Below, piece by piece: positions 33,815 through 42,044 of a DNA stretch of 64,000 bases. Below the pieces are notes generated by a model, which saw only the letters and a program-made list of their open reading frames with translations, made no database searches and was not told the DNA's origin. The DNA is from JAUZRW01 sp964549915 (lineage in GTDB: Bacteria > Chloroflexota > Anaerolineae > Aggregatilineales > Phototrophicaceae), in the NCBI GenBank assembly GCA_964549915.1, contig CAZJWX010000001.1:62001-126000 (forward strand), in the 5' to 3' direction. The position numbers were made by a program, and so were the translations under genes. Numbering within the stretch: the stretch's first letter is position 1; each line of letters begins with the position of its first letter.

Positions 33815-33873
33815 TTACTTTCCTCCGCAGTTGTGCTGCTCCGTCATCCGTTCGCCACTATGCTGCTCAGGCG

Positions 33874-34293
33874 TCATTCGGCGAGCCGTTCCAGGTGGCG
33901 CAGTGCCCGGTCTTGTACGGCCTGCGCTTCAATGCCCCAGCGCCGCGACTCGTATTGTTCCTGTGCCAGCGCTGCGGCACGTTCAAAATCTGCCTTCGCC
34001 CAGCCTCTCTCGTGCATTTCAAGGTACAATTCGCCGCGCAGCAAGTAGTTTACCGCCGCATCGGGCGAGTCCGCAATCGCCTGATGCAACTGCTGCAAGC
34101 GCTGCCCCCGATTCTCGCCGCGAAACAAGAGTTGTCGCAGGCGTTCCCAGGCGCTCAGCGGCTTCTCCTTGCGCCCTTCTCCTTCATCCGGGGTCTCCTC
34201 AGCAGCCGAAACCACCGCTTCCGGCTCGGCGGCACGATCCTCGTCCACAACGTCCTCTGACACAACGGCATCCGGCTCAGCAGTCATGGTCAT
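33874..34293 (-). CDS. Small uncharacterised protein encoded within the nuo locus
   Basis: The protein is 139 residues, starting at ATG 34293 or at a second ATG two codons later. The first 45 residues are acidic (Glu, Asp, Val, Ala) and likely disordered. Residues 50-139 form helices reminiscent of a TPR pair: LQQLHQAIADSPDAAVNYLLRGELYLEMHERGWAKADFERAAALA. It lies between nuoF (49-base gap) and nuoG (59-base gap) on the same strand. A role in complex I assembly or stability is an attractive inference; no experiment is known to me. Not a standard Nuo subunit. Confidence 0.7.
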   Translation of the reverse strand: MTMTAEPDAVVSEDVVDEDRAAEPEAVVSAAEETPDEGEGRKEKPLSAWERLRQLLFRGENRGQRLQQLHQAIADSPDAAVNYLLRGELYLEMHERGWAKADFERAAALAQEQYESRRWGIEAQAVQDRALRHLERLAE

Positions 34294-34342
34294 TCAGCGC
34301 AGCAGCAGGCGAGAGAGGCGCTCCCTCGCCTGCTCAAGCCGC

Positions 34343-35629
34343 TCAGTCTCCAGCCGCTTCCAGGGATTTCTCGCCGCTGACATGGGCGTAGAAATCGTCC
34401 GGGAAGTTCTTAATGGTGTGAATGATCGGGTTGGCGGCGAAATCACCCAGCGCGCACAGTGTCACGCCCTGCATGTTCTTCGCCACGCTCTCGATGCGGC
34501 GCACATCGTCTTCGCTGCCGTTACCTGCCATGATGCGATCCAGCACCTTATCCAGCCAGTAAGTCCCTTCACGGCAGGGGGTGCACTTGCCACAGCTTTC
34601 GTGATGGAAGAACTTGGTCACCTTGCTGGCAACCCAGGTGATGTCTACCGTGTCGTCCATGACGATCAGCGAAGCCGAACCGATGATGGTACCGATCTCC
34701 GACGTGTGCTCATAGCTCATCGGCGTATCCAGCACTTCGTCGGTGAGCGGCACAATCGGCCCCGAACCGCCGGAAGGCAGCAGCGCCTTGAAGGTGCGCC
34801 CATCCTTTGGCCCGCCCGCGTAATCGAAGAGCAGGTCGCGGAACGTCGCGCCGAAGGGCAGTTCGTAGTTGCCGGGGTTCTTCACGTTGCCACTGACGCA
34901 GAAAACTTTGGTTCCTGCGCTTTGTTCAGTGCCGATTTTCTTGTATTCCTCGGCTCCGTTGGTCATGATCCAGGGCACATTCGCCAGCGTCTCCACATTG
35001 TTGACGACGGTGGGTTCACCGTAGAGGCCACCGCCCTTGTTCGCCGGGAAGGGCGGGCGCACACGCGGTTGCCCCAGCTTGCCCTCCAGGCTGTTGAGCA
35101 GGGCGCTCTCTTCGCCGCAGATGTAAGCACCTGCGCCGAGGTGAATGTGTACGGGGCAGTCATAGCCACTGCCGAGGATATTTTCGCCCGCGTAGCCGTT
35201 GGCGGTCGCTTCGTCGATGGCGGCCTGGAGCTTGTCGGCAACGTCCCAGTATTCGCCGCGAATGTAGATGTAAACCGCCGTCGCCTTGATCGCCCAGGCG
35301 CAAATCAGCGATCCTTCGATCAACTGGTGCGGGTTGGTCTCCATGATTTCGCGGTCTTTGAAGGTTCCGGTTTCGGATTCGTCCGCATTGACCGCGACAT
35401 ACTTGATTGGCTCATTCTGCGGGATGAAGCTCCACTTGACGCCAGTGGGGAACCCCGCACCGCCGCGTCCGCGCAGGCCAGATGCCTTCACTTCGTCAAT
35501 CACAGCGGCGGGTTCCATCCCGAGCGCCTTGCGCAGGCCCTCGTAGCCACCGTGTTCAACATAGGTATCGAGCTGGTCGATGCCTTCAATTTCGCGTCCG
35601 CGCAACAAAATGTACTGTTGTTCAGTCAT
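34343..35629 (-). CDS. nuoF: NADH-quinone oxidoreductase subunit F (NADH/FMN site)
   Basis: The 428 residues match the family length. The FMN- and NADH-binding loops are GLRGRGGAGFPTGVKW and NADESETGTFKDREIM. The 4Fe-4S N3 ligands are in ESCGKCTPCREG plus a distal Cys in TLCALGDFA. This subunit takes hydride from NADH. It lies 31 bases after nuoE, with which it forms the dehydrogenase module. Confidence 0.96.
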   Translation of the reverse strand: MTEQQYILLRGREIEGIDQLDTYVEHGGYEGLRKALGMEPAAVIDEVKASGLRGRGGAGFPTGVKWSFIPQNEPIKYVAVNADESETGTFKDREIMETNPHQLIEGSLICAWAIKATAVYIYIRGEYWDVADKLQAAIDEATANGYAGENILGSGYDCPVHIHLGAGAYICGEESALLNSLEGKLGQPRVRPPFPANKGGGLYGEPTVVNNVETLANVPWIMTNGAEEYKKIGTEQSAGTKVFCVSGNVKNPGNYELPFGATFRDLLFDYAGGPKDGRTFKALLPSGGSGPIVPLTDEVLDTPMSYEHTSEIGTIIGSASLIVMDDTVDITWVASKVTKFFHHESCGKCTPCREGTYWLDKVLDRIMAGNGSEDDVRRIESVAKNMQGVTLCALGDFAANPIIHTIKNFPDDFYAHVSGEKSLEAAGD

Positions 35630-35660
35630 AATCTACCGTCCCTACGCTTCCCTGTTTTGC

Positions 35661-36206
35661 TTACGATCCATTCGCGTTCGCTTTTTGGGCACGCCAATAC
35701 GCCATGATCTTGCGTACCCGCTCCATATCAATCTCGCCGTCTTCGGTGCGCAGATGGCGGTATTCGCCGTTTTCCGGGTCGCCGAAGCGGTAGTTGCATT
35801 GCAGCATCGGCGCACGATCACAGGCGCCCAGGCACATCACATGCTCGACGGTGAACGCGCCGTCCTCCGTCGTATCGTGATGATGGTCGAGACCCAGTTC
35901 CGCCAGAATCTCTTCGTAGAGCGCGTCGCCACCTTCCAGCGCACAGGCCAGGTCGGTGCAGACGTAAATCCAGGTCTTGCCGCTGGGGCGCTCGCGGTAC
36001 ATGGTATAGAACCCGGCGATGGATTTCACCTGGGTGGGATCCATATCGCAGAGTTCTGCCACTTCGCGCAGCGCATCTTCCGTCACCCAGCCGTACTCTT
36101 CCTGCGCAATGTAGAGCAAGGGCATCACTGCCGAGCGCTTATCCGGGTATTTGGCGAAGTGCTGCTCAATGCGTTCTGCGTATTTCGGGTTGCCGATTAC
36201 TGCCAT
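35661..36206 (-). CDS. nuoE: NADH-quinone oxidoreductase subunit E (2Fe-2S N1a)
   Basis: The 181-residue thioredoxin-fold ferredoxin has the four ligands in VCTDLAC and CLGACD. The N-terminal helical bundle (SAVMPLLYIAQEEYGWV) is typical. The C-terminus adds a short helix (MERVRKIMAYWRAQ) beyond the usual end. A palindromic repeat lies between nuoD and this gene. Confidence 0.95.
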   Translation of the reverse strand: MAVIGNPKYAERIEQHFAKYPDKRSAVMPLLYIAQEEYGWVTEDALREVAELCDMDPTQVKSIAGFYTMYRERPSGKTWIYVCTDLACALEGGDALYEEILAELGLDHHHDTTEDGAFTVEHVMCLGACDRAPMLQCNYRFGDPENGEYRHLRTEDGEIDMERVRKIMAYWRAQKANANGS

Positions 36207-36236
36207 TTGTCAGTCCTCTGTTGTTCCTGGTCAGTA

Positions 36237-36259
36237 GGGGCGATGCCCGGCATCGCCCC
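36237..36259. repeat. GGGGCGATGCC palindromic repeat between nuoD and nuoE
   Basis: GGGGCGATGCC (36237-36247) and GGCATCGCCCC (36249-36259) are perfect inverses around one base. It resembles the element at 4128-4177. Placed within the operon it may shape mRNA stability like REP elements; no T-tract follows. Confidence 0.6.
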
Positions 36260-36275
36260 CACGCAAGTATATTGA

Positions 36276-37547
36276 TTAACGGTCGGCGTCGCCCAGCACC
36301 ACATCGAAGCTGCCGATGATGCCGATCAAGTCGGCGATCATGTGGCCAGTGGAAACGGCAGGCATGGCTGCGATGTGCATGAAGGAAGGCGTCTTGAAAT
36401 GCACGCGGCGCGGCTTGGGGCCGCCCGTGCCGTGTAAGTAGCAGCCGATCTCACCGCGTGGGCTTTCGATGGCGGCGTACACCTCTTCATCCGGCGCGTT
36501 GAAGCCTTCCGTCCACAGCTTGAAATGGTGGATCACTGCTTCCATGCTCTGACCCAGTTCGCTGCGCGGCGGCGGGGCGAATTTGCGGTTCTGCGTGCGG
36601 AAGATGCCCTGCTTCGGCAGGCGCTTGAGCACCTGCTTGATGATGCGCAGGCTCTCGTGCAATTCCTCGATGCGCACACGGTAGCGATCGTAGACATCGC
36701 CGTGTTCGCCCAGCGGCACATCAAATTCGTAGGTCTCGTAGCCGCTGTAGGGCATGGCCTTGCGGATGTCCCAGTTGACGCCGCTGGCACGCAGTGCGGG
36801 GCCGCTGACACCCAAAGCCAGCGCGACATCCGGCTCCAGGACGCCAACACCCTGGGTGCGATCCACCCAGATGGGGTTGTGCTTCAGCAGCTTCTCGTAG
36901 TCATCAATGCGGCGCGGGAAATCTTCCAGGAAGGCTTCCACCGCCGGGAAGAATTCTTCCGGCAGGTCACGCCAGACGCCACCCGGACGGATATAGCTGC
37001 CCATCATGCGCTGGCCGGAAATCATCTCGAAGATTTCGAGGATCTTCTCGCGTTCGCGGAAGCAATAGAGGAAGACGCTCATCGCGCCCAGGTCGAGCGC
37101 CTGTGTGCCGAGCCAGACCATGTGGCTGGCGATGCGCGAGAGTTCCAGGCAGATCACGCGGATCATCTGCGCACGCTCCGGCACATCAATATCCGCCAGC
37201 TTCTCAATCGCGAGCGAGAACACCATATTGTTGGACATCGGCGACAGATAATCCATACGATCCGTGAGCGGAACGCCCTTCTCGTAAGTCTTGTCTTCGA
37301 TGTTCTTCTCGATGCCCGTGTGCAGGAAGCCAATATCCGGCAGCACGCTCACGAGTTCTTCGCCATCCAGTTCCAGCAGCAGGCGCAGCACGCCATGCGT
37401 ACTGGGGTGGTGCGGCCCCATGTTCAGGAGCATGGTCTCGCCCGTGATGGCGCGGTCACTGACCAGGCCGCGAAGCTGTTCAACGCTGCCTTCCCACCGT
37501 GCGCGGACGCTTTCATTTTCCTGGTTGGTAATCTGTGAAGTTGCCAT
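36276..37547 (-). CDS. nuoD: NADH-quinone oxidoreductase subunit D (49-kDa)
   Basis: The 423-residue subunit derives from the large subunit of NiFe hydrogenases. The quinone-site loop NMGPHHPSTHGVLRLLLELDGE is present with its His, and DRMDYLSPMSNNMVFSLAIEKL supplies the conserved Tyr. The C-terminus PSFMHIAAMPAVSTGHMIADLIGIIGSFDVVLGDADR ends with the usual DxDR. It forms the quinone pocket with NuoB. It starts six bases after nuoC. Confidence 0.96.
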   Translation of the reverse strand: MATSQITNQENESVRARWEGSVEQLRGLVSDRAITGETMLLNMGPHHPSTHGVLRLLLELDGEELVSVLPDIGFLHTGIEKNIEDKTYEKGVPLTDRMDYLSPMSNNMVFSLAIEKLADIDVPERAQMIRVICLELSRIASHMVWLGTQALDLGAMSVFLYCFREREKILEIFEMISGQRMMGSYIRPGGVWRDLPEEFFPAVEAFLEDFPRRIDDYEKLLKHNPIWVDRTQGVGVLEPDVALALGVSGPALRASGVNWDIRKAMPYSGYETYEFDVPLGEHGDVYDRYRVRIEELHESLRIIKQVLKRLPKQGIFRTQNRKFAPPPRSELGQSMEAVIHHFKLWTEGFNAPDEEVYAAIESPRGEIGCYLHGTGGPKPRRVHFKTPSFMHIAAMPAVSTGHMIADLIGIIGSFDVVLGDADR

Positions 37548-37553
37548 CGGGTA

Positions 37554-38129
37554 TCACTCTTCCGCTTTTGGCTTGAATTTGCGAATTTCTTCGACATTGA
37601 AGGAGAAGGCGACCGTCTCTTTGCCCATCGGGTAATCGCGGCGGTGCGGGTGCCCATCCCAGTCTTCCGGCATGAGCAAGCGCCGCTGGTCAGGATGACC
37701 TTCAAAGCGCACGCCCATCAAATCCTGGATTTCGCGTTCCAGCCAGTTCGCCGCCTGCCAGACGTTAGTCACAGTCGGTACAACCGGGTCTTCTTCCATC
37801 ACGAAGGTCTTGATGCGCAGGCGGCGATTGTAGAGCATCGAATACAGGTGATACGCTACGCCGTAGCGTTCCGGGCGGAAGGGCCTGGCCGTGCCGTCGA
37901 AACCGTTTTCTTCGCCATAATCGGTCGGGTAATAATCCACTGCGCTGATGTCCGAGAGGAAGTTGTAGACCAACCCCGGCGTATTGCGCAGGTACTCCAT
38001 CACGACCTGGATGCTCTCCGGGTTGACGATGATTGTCGTCTCGCCGCGAAATTCCTTGACGTGTAGCACATCTTCGGAGAAGTTCGCGTTCAATTGTTCA
38101 ACAGGGTCTAGCGGTGCGGGAATTTGCAT
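37554..38129 (-). CDS. nuoC: NADH-quinone oxidoreductase subunit C (30-kDa)
   Basis: The protein is 191 residues from ATG at 38129, with GCAGGTG upstream; the frame is open 14 codons further. The family signature is WLEREIQDLMGVRFEGHPDQRRLLMPEDWDGHPHRRDYP. It holds the NuoD/NuoB interface. Confidence 0.95.
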   Translation of the reverse strand: MQIPAPLDPVEQLNANFSEDVLHVKEFRGETTIIVNPESIQVVMEYLRNTPGLVYNFLSDISAVDYYPTDYGEENGFDGTARPFRPERYGVAYHLYSMLYNRRLRIKTFVMEEDPVVPTVTNVWQAANWLEREIQDLMGVRFEGHPDQRRLLMPEDWDGHPHRRDYPMGKETVAFSFNVEEIRKFKPKAEE

Positions 38130-38210
38130 AAAATCACCTGCTCGTCTTCCATATAGGGTGCGCAGAGGCACGATTGCTCGCGCCCCTGGTCAAATCATTC
38201 TCAGGTTGGC

Positions 38211-38696
38211 TTACACAGCCCAGTCCTGGATGCGTTCGCCTTTGATCTTCTCGTGCAGCGTCAGGATGCCGTGAATGAGCTGTTCCGGGCGTGGCGGGCA
38301 ACCCGCCACATAGACATCGACCGGAATCACTTCATCCACACCCTGTACGATGGCGTAGTTATTGTAGACGCCGCCGCAGCTCGCGCAGTCGCCCATGCTG
38401 ATGACCCACTTGGGTTCCGCCATCTGGTCGTACAACTGGCGCACAACCGGCGCCATCTTGCGCGTCACGCGGCCTGCCACGATCATCAGATCGCTCTGGC
38501 GCGGACTGGCGCGGTTCAATTCCATCCCGAAGCGGGACATATCGTAGTTGGATGCCTGTGTGGACATCATTTCAATCGCGCAGCAGGCCAGGCCGAAGAG
38601 CAACGGCCACATAGCGCCCGTGCGCCCCCAATTCACTGCCGTTTCCAGCGTCGTGGTGACGACGCCCAGATTGCCGAGTTTTGAACTTACTCCCAT
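38211..38696 (-). CDS. nuoB: NADH-quinone oxidoreductase subunit B (4Fe-4S N2)
   Basis: The protein is 161 residues from ATG at 38696, overlapping the end of nuoA by ten bases. Cluster N2 ligands are the adjacent pair in LACCAIEM, the Cys in MGDCASCGG, and the Cys in VAGCPPRPE. N2 is the last redox centre before quinone. The overlap implies coupled translation with nuoA. Confidence 0.96.
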   Translation of the reverse strand: MGVSSKLGNLGVVTTTLETAVNWGRTGAMWPLLFGLACCAIEMMSTQASNYDMSRFGMELNRASPRQSDLMIVAGRVTRKMAPVVRQLYDQMAEPKWVISMGDCASCGGVYNNYAIVQGVDEVIPVDVYVAGCPPRPEQLIHGILTLHEKIKGERIQDWAV

Positions 38697-39046
38697 TCCA
38701 GTGCCCCTTTCTTCCATTCATATATGAAACCGACGATTAGAATCAGTGTGAAGAACCCCATTACCAGCAAACCGTACACGCCCATATCACGCATCGCCAC
38801 AGCCCAGGGCAAGAAGAAGATGACTTCAACGTCGAAGACGATGAACAAAACCGCTACGAGGTAGAATTTCACAGGCAGGCGGCGATTCGCAGGGCCAATT
38901 GGCTTCATGCCGCTTTCGTAGGGCGCATTCTTGCGGAAGCTCGGTTCGTACGGGCCGAAGATGCGGGAGATAAACAAAACAATCAATGTAACGATGGTGG
39001 CGAGAACGACGAGAATTCCCGCCGGTGCGAACAACTCGAGTGTCAT
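38687..39046 (-). CDS. nuoA: NADH-quinone oxidoreductase subunit A
   Basis: The protein is 119 residues from ATG at 39046 (GGGG six bases upstream; another ATG is four codons earlier). Three helices are present, with the conserved loop FGPYEPSFRKNAPYESGMKPIG after the first and FDVEVIFFLPWAVAM in the second. The loop Cys common in many relatives is Ser here (YESG). It is the first gene of the nuo locus and overlaps nuoB. Confidence 0.95.
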   Translation of the reverse strand: MTLELFAPAGILVVLATIVTLIVLFISRIFGPYEPSFRKNAPYESGMKPIGPANRRLPVKFYLVAVLFIVFDVEVIFFLPWAVAMRDMGVYGLLVMGFFTLILIVGFIYEWKKGALEWE

Positions 39047-39092
39047 GGAGTACCCCATTTGTGATTTTTGGAGCAAATGAATATACAGACAA

Positions 39093-39121
39093 AGGTTAGC
39101 AGAATTGCCATAGAGCGTCAA
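39093..39121 (-). promoter_or_regulatory. Candidate promoter of the nuoA-I unit
   Basis: On the minus strand, TTGACG (39116-39121) is followed after exactly 17 bases by TAACCT (39093-39098), which has an extended TGC in front. The nuoA ATG is about 47 bases downstream of the -10. The -35 matches five of six consensus positions, the -10 three. Confidence 0.5.
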
Positions 39122-39337
39122 GAAAATCCAAACAGTGGACTCTTGTCACGATTCACGAATGCACTTTTTCGAGATTGTACCGTGTTTCGGGGATGTTGAC
39201 GAGGTTTTTTGCGGGGGCAAACGCGCTTTTCCAGCGGCGAAAATCGGTTTCTGCGGGTGGTTACGAAGGGAACGCCTCCCTTTCTTAATAGTTGCACTAG
39301 AGATTGTTCCACCGCCCCATACACAGCCAGTCAGCAA

Positions 39338-39366
39338 CCCCGGCGCGGCAATCACCGTAGCCGGGG
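39338..39366 (-). terminator. GC-rich hairpin after the alpha/beta hydrolase gene
   Basis: CCCCGGC (39338-39344) pairs with GCCGGGG (39360-39366). It lies 20 bases after the hydrolase stop on the minus strand. The T-tract is poor (TTGCTG), so it may be a palindromic repeat instead. Confidence 0.4.
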
Positions 39367-39385
39367 CGTTGCATCAGGACGCCTG

Positions 39386-40504
39386 CTAGCCAAATCGCGG
39401 CCCGACGCGCTGCTTCTCCATCGCAGTCAGGTGCAAATTCACGATGTCTTCAACCACCATCTCGCGTGCCTGGGCATGCAGGTAGGCGTTGGCGGGTGTC
39501 TCACTGCCGATGCTGAACATGTAGTGTGTCCCCGGTACGACGTGGATGTGTTTCGCCGGAAATTCCAGGTCACCCAACAAGTCCATCATGTTCACCAGCC
39601 CCACCAGCGGGTCGCGATGCCCCAACATGACTCGCATCAGTTCGAAGTCACGGGCGATTTCGTAATCATTGAGGACTCCCATCGCCATCAGCGCCGCTCC
39701 GGTGATGCCCTTGGGCGTATCGGCGTATTGTTTGGCATGCAGGTCTTTGACGTAATCGCTGGCACCCGCCGTGAGCGTGCGGAAGACGCTGGGCTTGATG
39801 AAGCGTTCTACCAGTTCCAGCACCGGGATGCGCTGCAAAATGCCGATCCCCAATCCCAGCGTGGTATAGAAGAGGCGGTGACTCTCGTCTTCCAGCAGCA
39901 GCGCCGGAGCCAGCGCCGTACGGGTGACTTCACCGTAATTCCAGAGCATTGGATCGAGATAGAAGAGCGTCGCCCCGCCCATCGAATGCCCGACGAAGTT
40001 GATGACCTTGGTGCGTGTTTCCCCACGCTGGCGGCGAATCTTGATCAGATCGACGAATTTTTGCAGGTTGCGCATGGCTGCGGGAGGATTGCAGGACTGC
40101 AAGGGCGGGGTCTTGTCTTCGAAGCGCGATGCGCCGAAGCCATTGTGGTCGATGCCGATGGCAACGAGTTGGCGGTGCTTGTTGACGACCAGCCCCGGCA
40201 GGTCTTCCCAGATGTGCATATTGCCCGTCCAGCCGTGCACGAAAACCACGTACCCGGCGACATCGGTGATGCGATCAACCAGCATTTCGTCCGGCACATC
40301 GAAGTCTTCCGGCCAGGTGATTTCCCAGTGGAAGTCCAACAACCCCGCTTCTTCCAGGAAGGCTTGTCCAGCGCTGCGGTCAATCAACCCTTTGCGCATC
40401 AAATCATTGAGTTCGTAGTCCGCTACGTACGTATTGGGTACGCTGCCTGCGCGCCGTTCGGTATACCCAGAAACCCACCGCAAATGGGAATTGCGCTCAA
40501 ACAT
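39386..40504 (-). CDS. Alpha/beta hydrolase
   Basis: The protein is 372 residues from ATG at 40504 with TGGAGCG upstream; the longer frame adds 13 codons. The oxyanion-hole strand is VVFVHGWTGNMHIW and the nucleophile elbow is FVGHSMGG (Ser about residue 182). PGTHYMF near residue 332 carries the candidate catalytic His. The N-terminal 80 residues are an extra helical region (LNDLMRKGLIDRSAGQAFLEE). Lipases, esterases and haloperoxidase-like enzymes share this fold, so the substrate is open. It is divergent from the membrane-protein pair. Confidence 0.84.
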   Translation of the reverse strand: MFERNSHLRWVSGYTERRAGSVPNTYVADYELNDLMRKGLIDRSAGQAFLEEAGLLDFHWEITWPEDFDVPDEMLVDRITDVAGYVVFVHGWTGNMHIWEDLPGLVVNKHRQLVAIGIDHNGFGASRFEDKTPPLQSCNPPAAMRNLQKFVDLIKIRRQRGETRTKVINFVGHSMGGATLFYLDPMLWNYGEVTRTALAPALLLEDESHRLFYTTLGLGIGILQRIPVLELVERFIKPSVFRTLTAGASDYVKDLHAKQYADTPKGITGAALMAMGVLNDYEIARDFELMRVMLGHRDPLVGLVNMMDLLGDLEFPAKHIHVVPGTHYMFSIGSETPANAYLHAQAREMVVEDIVNLHLTAMEKQRVGPRFG

Positions 40505-40701
40505 GGCTTCGCTCCATTCAGCCGCATCTCGTCTTCGTGTCAACGTAGGTTTATTGTCCTCAAAAGGCTATCTTTGCGCAACTCGCACGGTCATAAGTTA
40601 GCTTTTCCGAACACTCTGCGTCTATCGTGGTTGGTCTCCAACGCTCTGGCAAATGTGATACAGTTGTCGGGAAATACGGCAGTTGAATCAGGTGTGCACG
40701 T

Positions 40702-41388
40702 ATGCCGGAGAAATCAGCACGGAAGGAGCGGCGCTTGCTCCAGGCCGACCTGAACTTCATTTCACAGCATGATCTGGACGCTATTGCGGCACGTTTGCAG
40801 AACCCATCCTCAAAACAGATCATTGGCCAGGTGATGCCCATTGACGCCAATGCAACGCGCTTTTCGCTGCGCTACCGACGGCATGGGCGCGATACAGCAG
40901 CAGTGCGAGGCATCTTGCAGCGCTGGGCGGGTGAGATGACTCACATCTACTGCGAGGGGCGGGCGTTCCAACGGCGGCACTATCTGCGCGGCGGCTTTCG
41001 GCTACTCTACCGTGCCATCTTGCTGCTACCGCTGCTGCTCATCCTGCAACTGGCCCTGGTGCTCTTCTGGGGAAGTGCCGTACCAGCCTTTCTCTTCCTA
41101 TCGCTGGTCGCCACGTTGGCCGCGCTCGTGTTCGCCGGAATGGTCTTCGGCTTGCGAGAGTGCATCCGGTTGCTCACCGCTGCGCCCGAACAAGACCCCC
41201 TGCTCGACTTCAAGCCACAGCCCGAAGCCAAGGATCGCGAACTGCTGCTGGATTATCTGGCTGAGGTCATCCGCGATGGCGCAATCCACGAGAATGATGA
41301 GGCCACAGGTGATACCATTTCGCGAGAAGCCGAGGCGGCAGGGGATGCCGTATACTATGAAGTGATGTCGAAACGCGCCGCACCATGA
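40702..41388 (+). CDS. Two-helix membrane protein, unknown function (tandem relative of the next gene)
   Basis: The 228-residue protein has a cytoplasmic-looking N-terminal domain (1-100) ending in GILQRWAGEMTHI, two membrane helices (about 108-128 and 130-150), and a hydrophilic acidic C-terminus. The same order (domain with LRRWEGTLTRVDFD, two helices, short tail) occurs in the next gene 58 bases downstream. They appear to be diverged tandem duplicates. No catalytic motif is recognised. Confidence 0.65.
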   Translation: MPEKSARKERRLLQADLNFISQHDLDAIAARLQNPSSKQIIGQVMPIDANATRFSLRYRRHGRDTAAVRGILQRWAGEMTHIYCEGRAFQRRHYLRGGFRLLYRAILLLPLLLILQLALVLFWGSAVPAFLFLSLVATLAALVFAGMVFGLRECIRLLTAAPEQDPLLDFKPQPEAKDRELLLDYLAEVIRDGAIHENDEATGDTISREAEAAGDAVYYEVMSKRAAP

Positions 41389-41446
41389 TGCGGCGGTCAG
41401 AATTCAGAATGGTGGATGGTATTGGTAGAGTGATAGGTGATTTTTG

Positions 41447-41929
41447 ATGATGAAACGCAAGGGAGCAGCGGATAAGCAAGCCCGCTTTGTATCCGAACTG
41501 CCGCTGGAAGAATGTACGCATCGGCTGGAACTGCTGCGCAGCGAAGATTTGCAGATCGAAATCACGCGGCTGAGCAGCGACAAGGTGGATTTCACGGCGC
41601 GTCTGTACGACGGGGCGCGGCTGCGTGCCGATGGCAACGGCACCTTGCGCCGCTGGGAAGGCACGCTGACGCGGGTCGATTTCGATGTCACCGTGCATGA
41701 TGGCGTCTGGCTCTGGCTGGGGATTGTGCTGGCGCTGCTGGTGGTTGGCATGATTATGATCCCGGCGCTCTTGATGCTGGCGCTGCAAATCAATCCGCTG
41801 GGTTGGCTGGTCACGGGTGGGGCTGTTGTGGGCTTCGTGGTCGGCGGTATGTGGATCGCGCACCGTTTCGCACCGCCAGATGATACACCGCGCAACTTGC
41901 AACGGCTGCTGCACGATGCCCTGACGTGA
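41447..41929 (+). CDS. Two-helix membrane protein, unknown function
   Basis: The protein is 160 residues from ATG 41447 (41450 also possible), with TAGGTGA about seven bases upstream. An N-terminal alpha/beta domain (15-82) contains FTARLYDGARLRADGNGTLRRWEG. Two helices follow (about 88-110 and 118-140), then a short tail. It resembles the preceding protein in layout and around the RW-G motif. It is likely in one operon with it. Confidence 0.62.
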   Translation: MMKRKGAADKQARFVSELPLEECTHRLELLRSEDLQIEITRLSSDKVDFTARLYDGARLRADGNGTLRRWEGTLTRVDFDVTVHDGVWLWLGIVLALLVVGMIMIPALLMLALQINPLGWLVTGGAVVGFVVGGMWIAHRFAPPDDTPRNLQRLLHDALT

Positions 41930-42000
41930 CCGTTTCCCCCAACGTTTAGGGGCTTACAGCCGGAGCAGCACCTCATAGAATGAACATGCGCGTCACGTTC

Positions 42001-42018
42001 GCAGCGAATGGTCGCTGC
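42001..42018. repeat. Small perfect hairpin upstream of the Sua5 gene
   Basis: GCAGCGA and TCGCTGC flank ATGG, 27 bases before the Sua5 ATG. CCCC(41937-)/GGGG(-41953) forms another weak hairpin earlier in the gap and may terminate the preceding gene. A function in the 5' leader is possible. Confidence 0.4.
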
Positions 42019-42044
42019 ACTGGTTTTCCGACGAAAGGTTCTTC

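Larger units (their letters stand above)
39047..39385. other. 339-base gap upstream of nuoA
   Basis: No gene is seen. The gap holds the candidate nuo promoter near its left end and a GC-rich hairpin near its right end. The middle (39130-39290) has direct repeats such as TCACGA (39145 and 39152) but nothing I can assign. Confidence 0.5.

Noticed and set aside
31085..34048. A 987-codon plus-strand open frame opposite nuoG and nuoH.
   Set aside because: It lies wholly antisense to nuoG, a strongly conserved gene. The composition is His/Gln/Arg-rich as expected for a mirror frame in GC-rich DNA, and no domain is visible.
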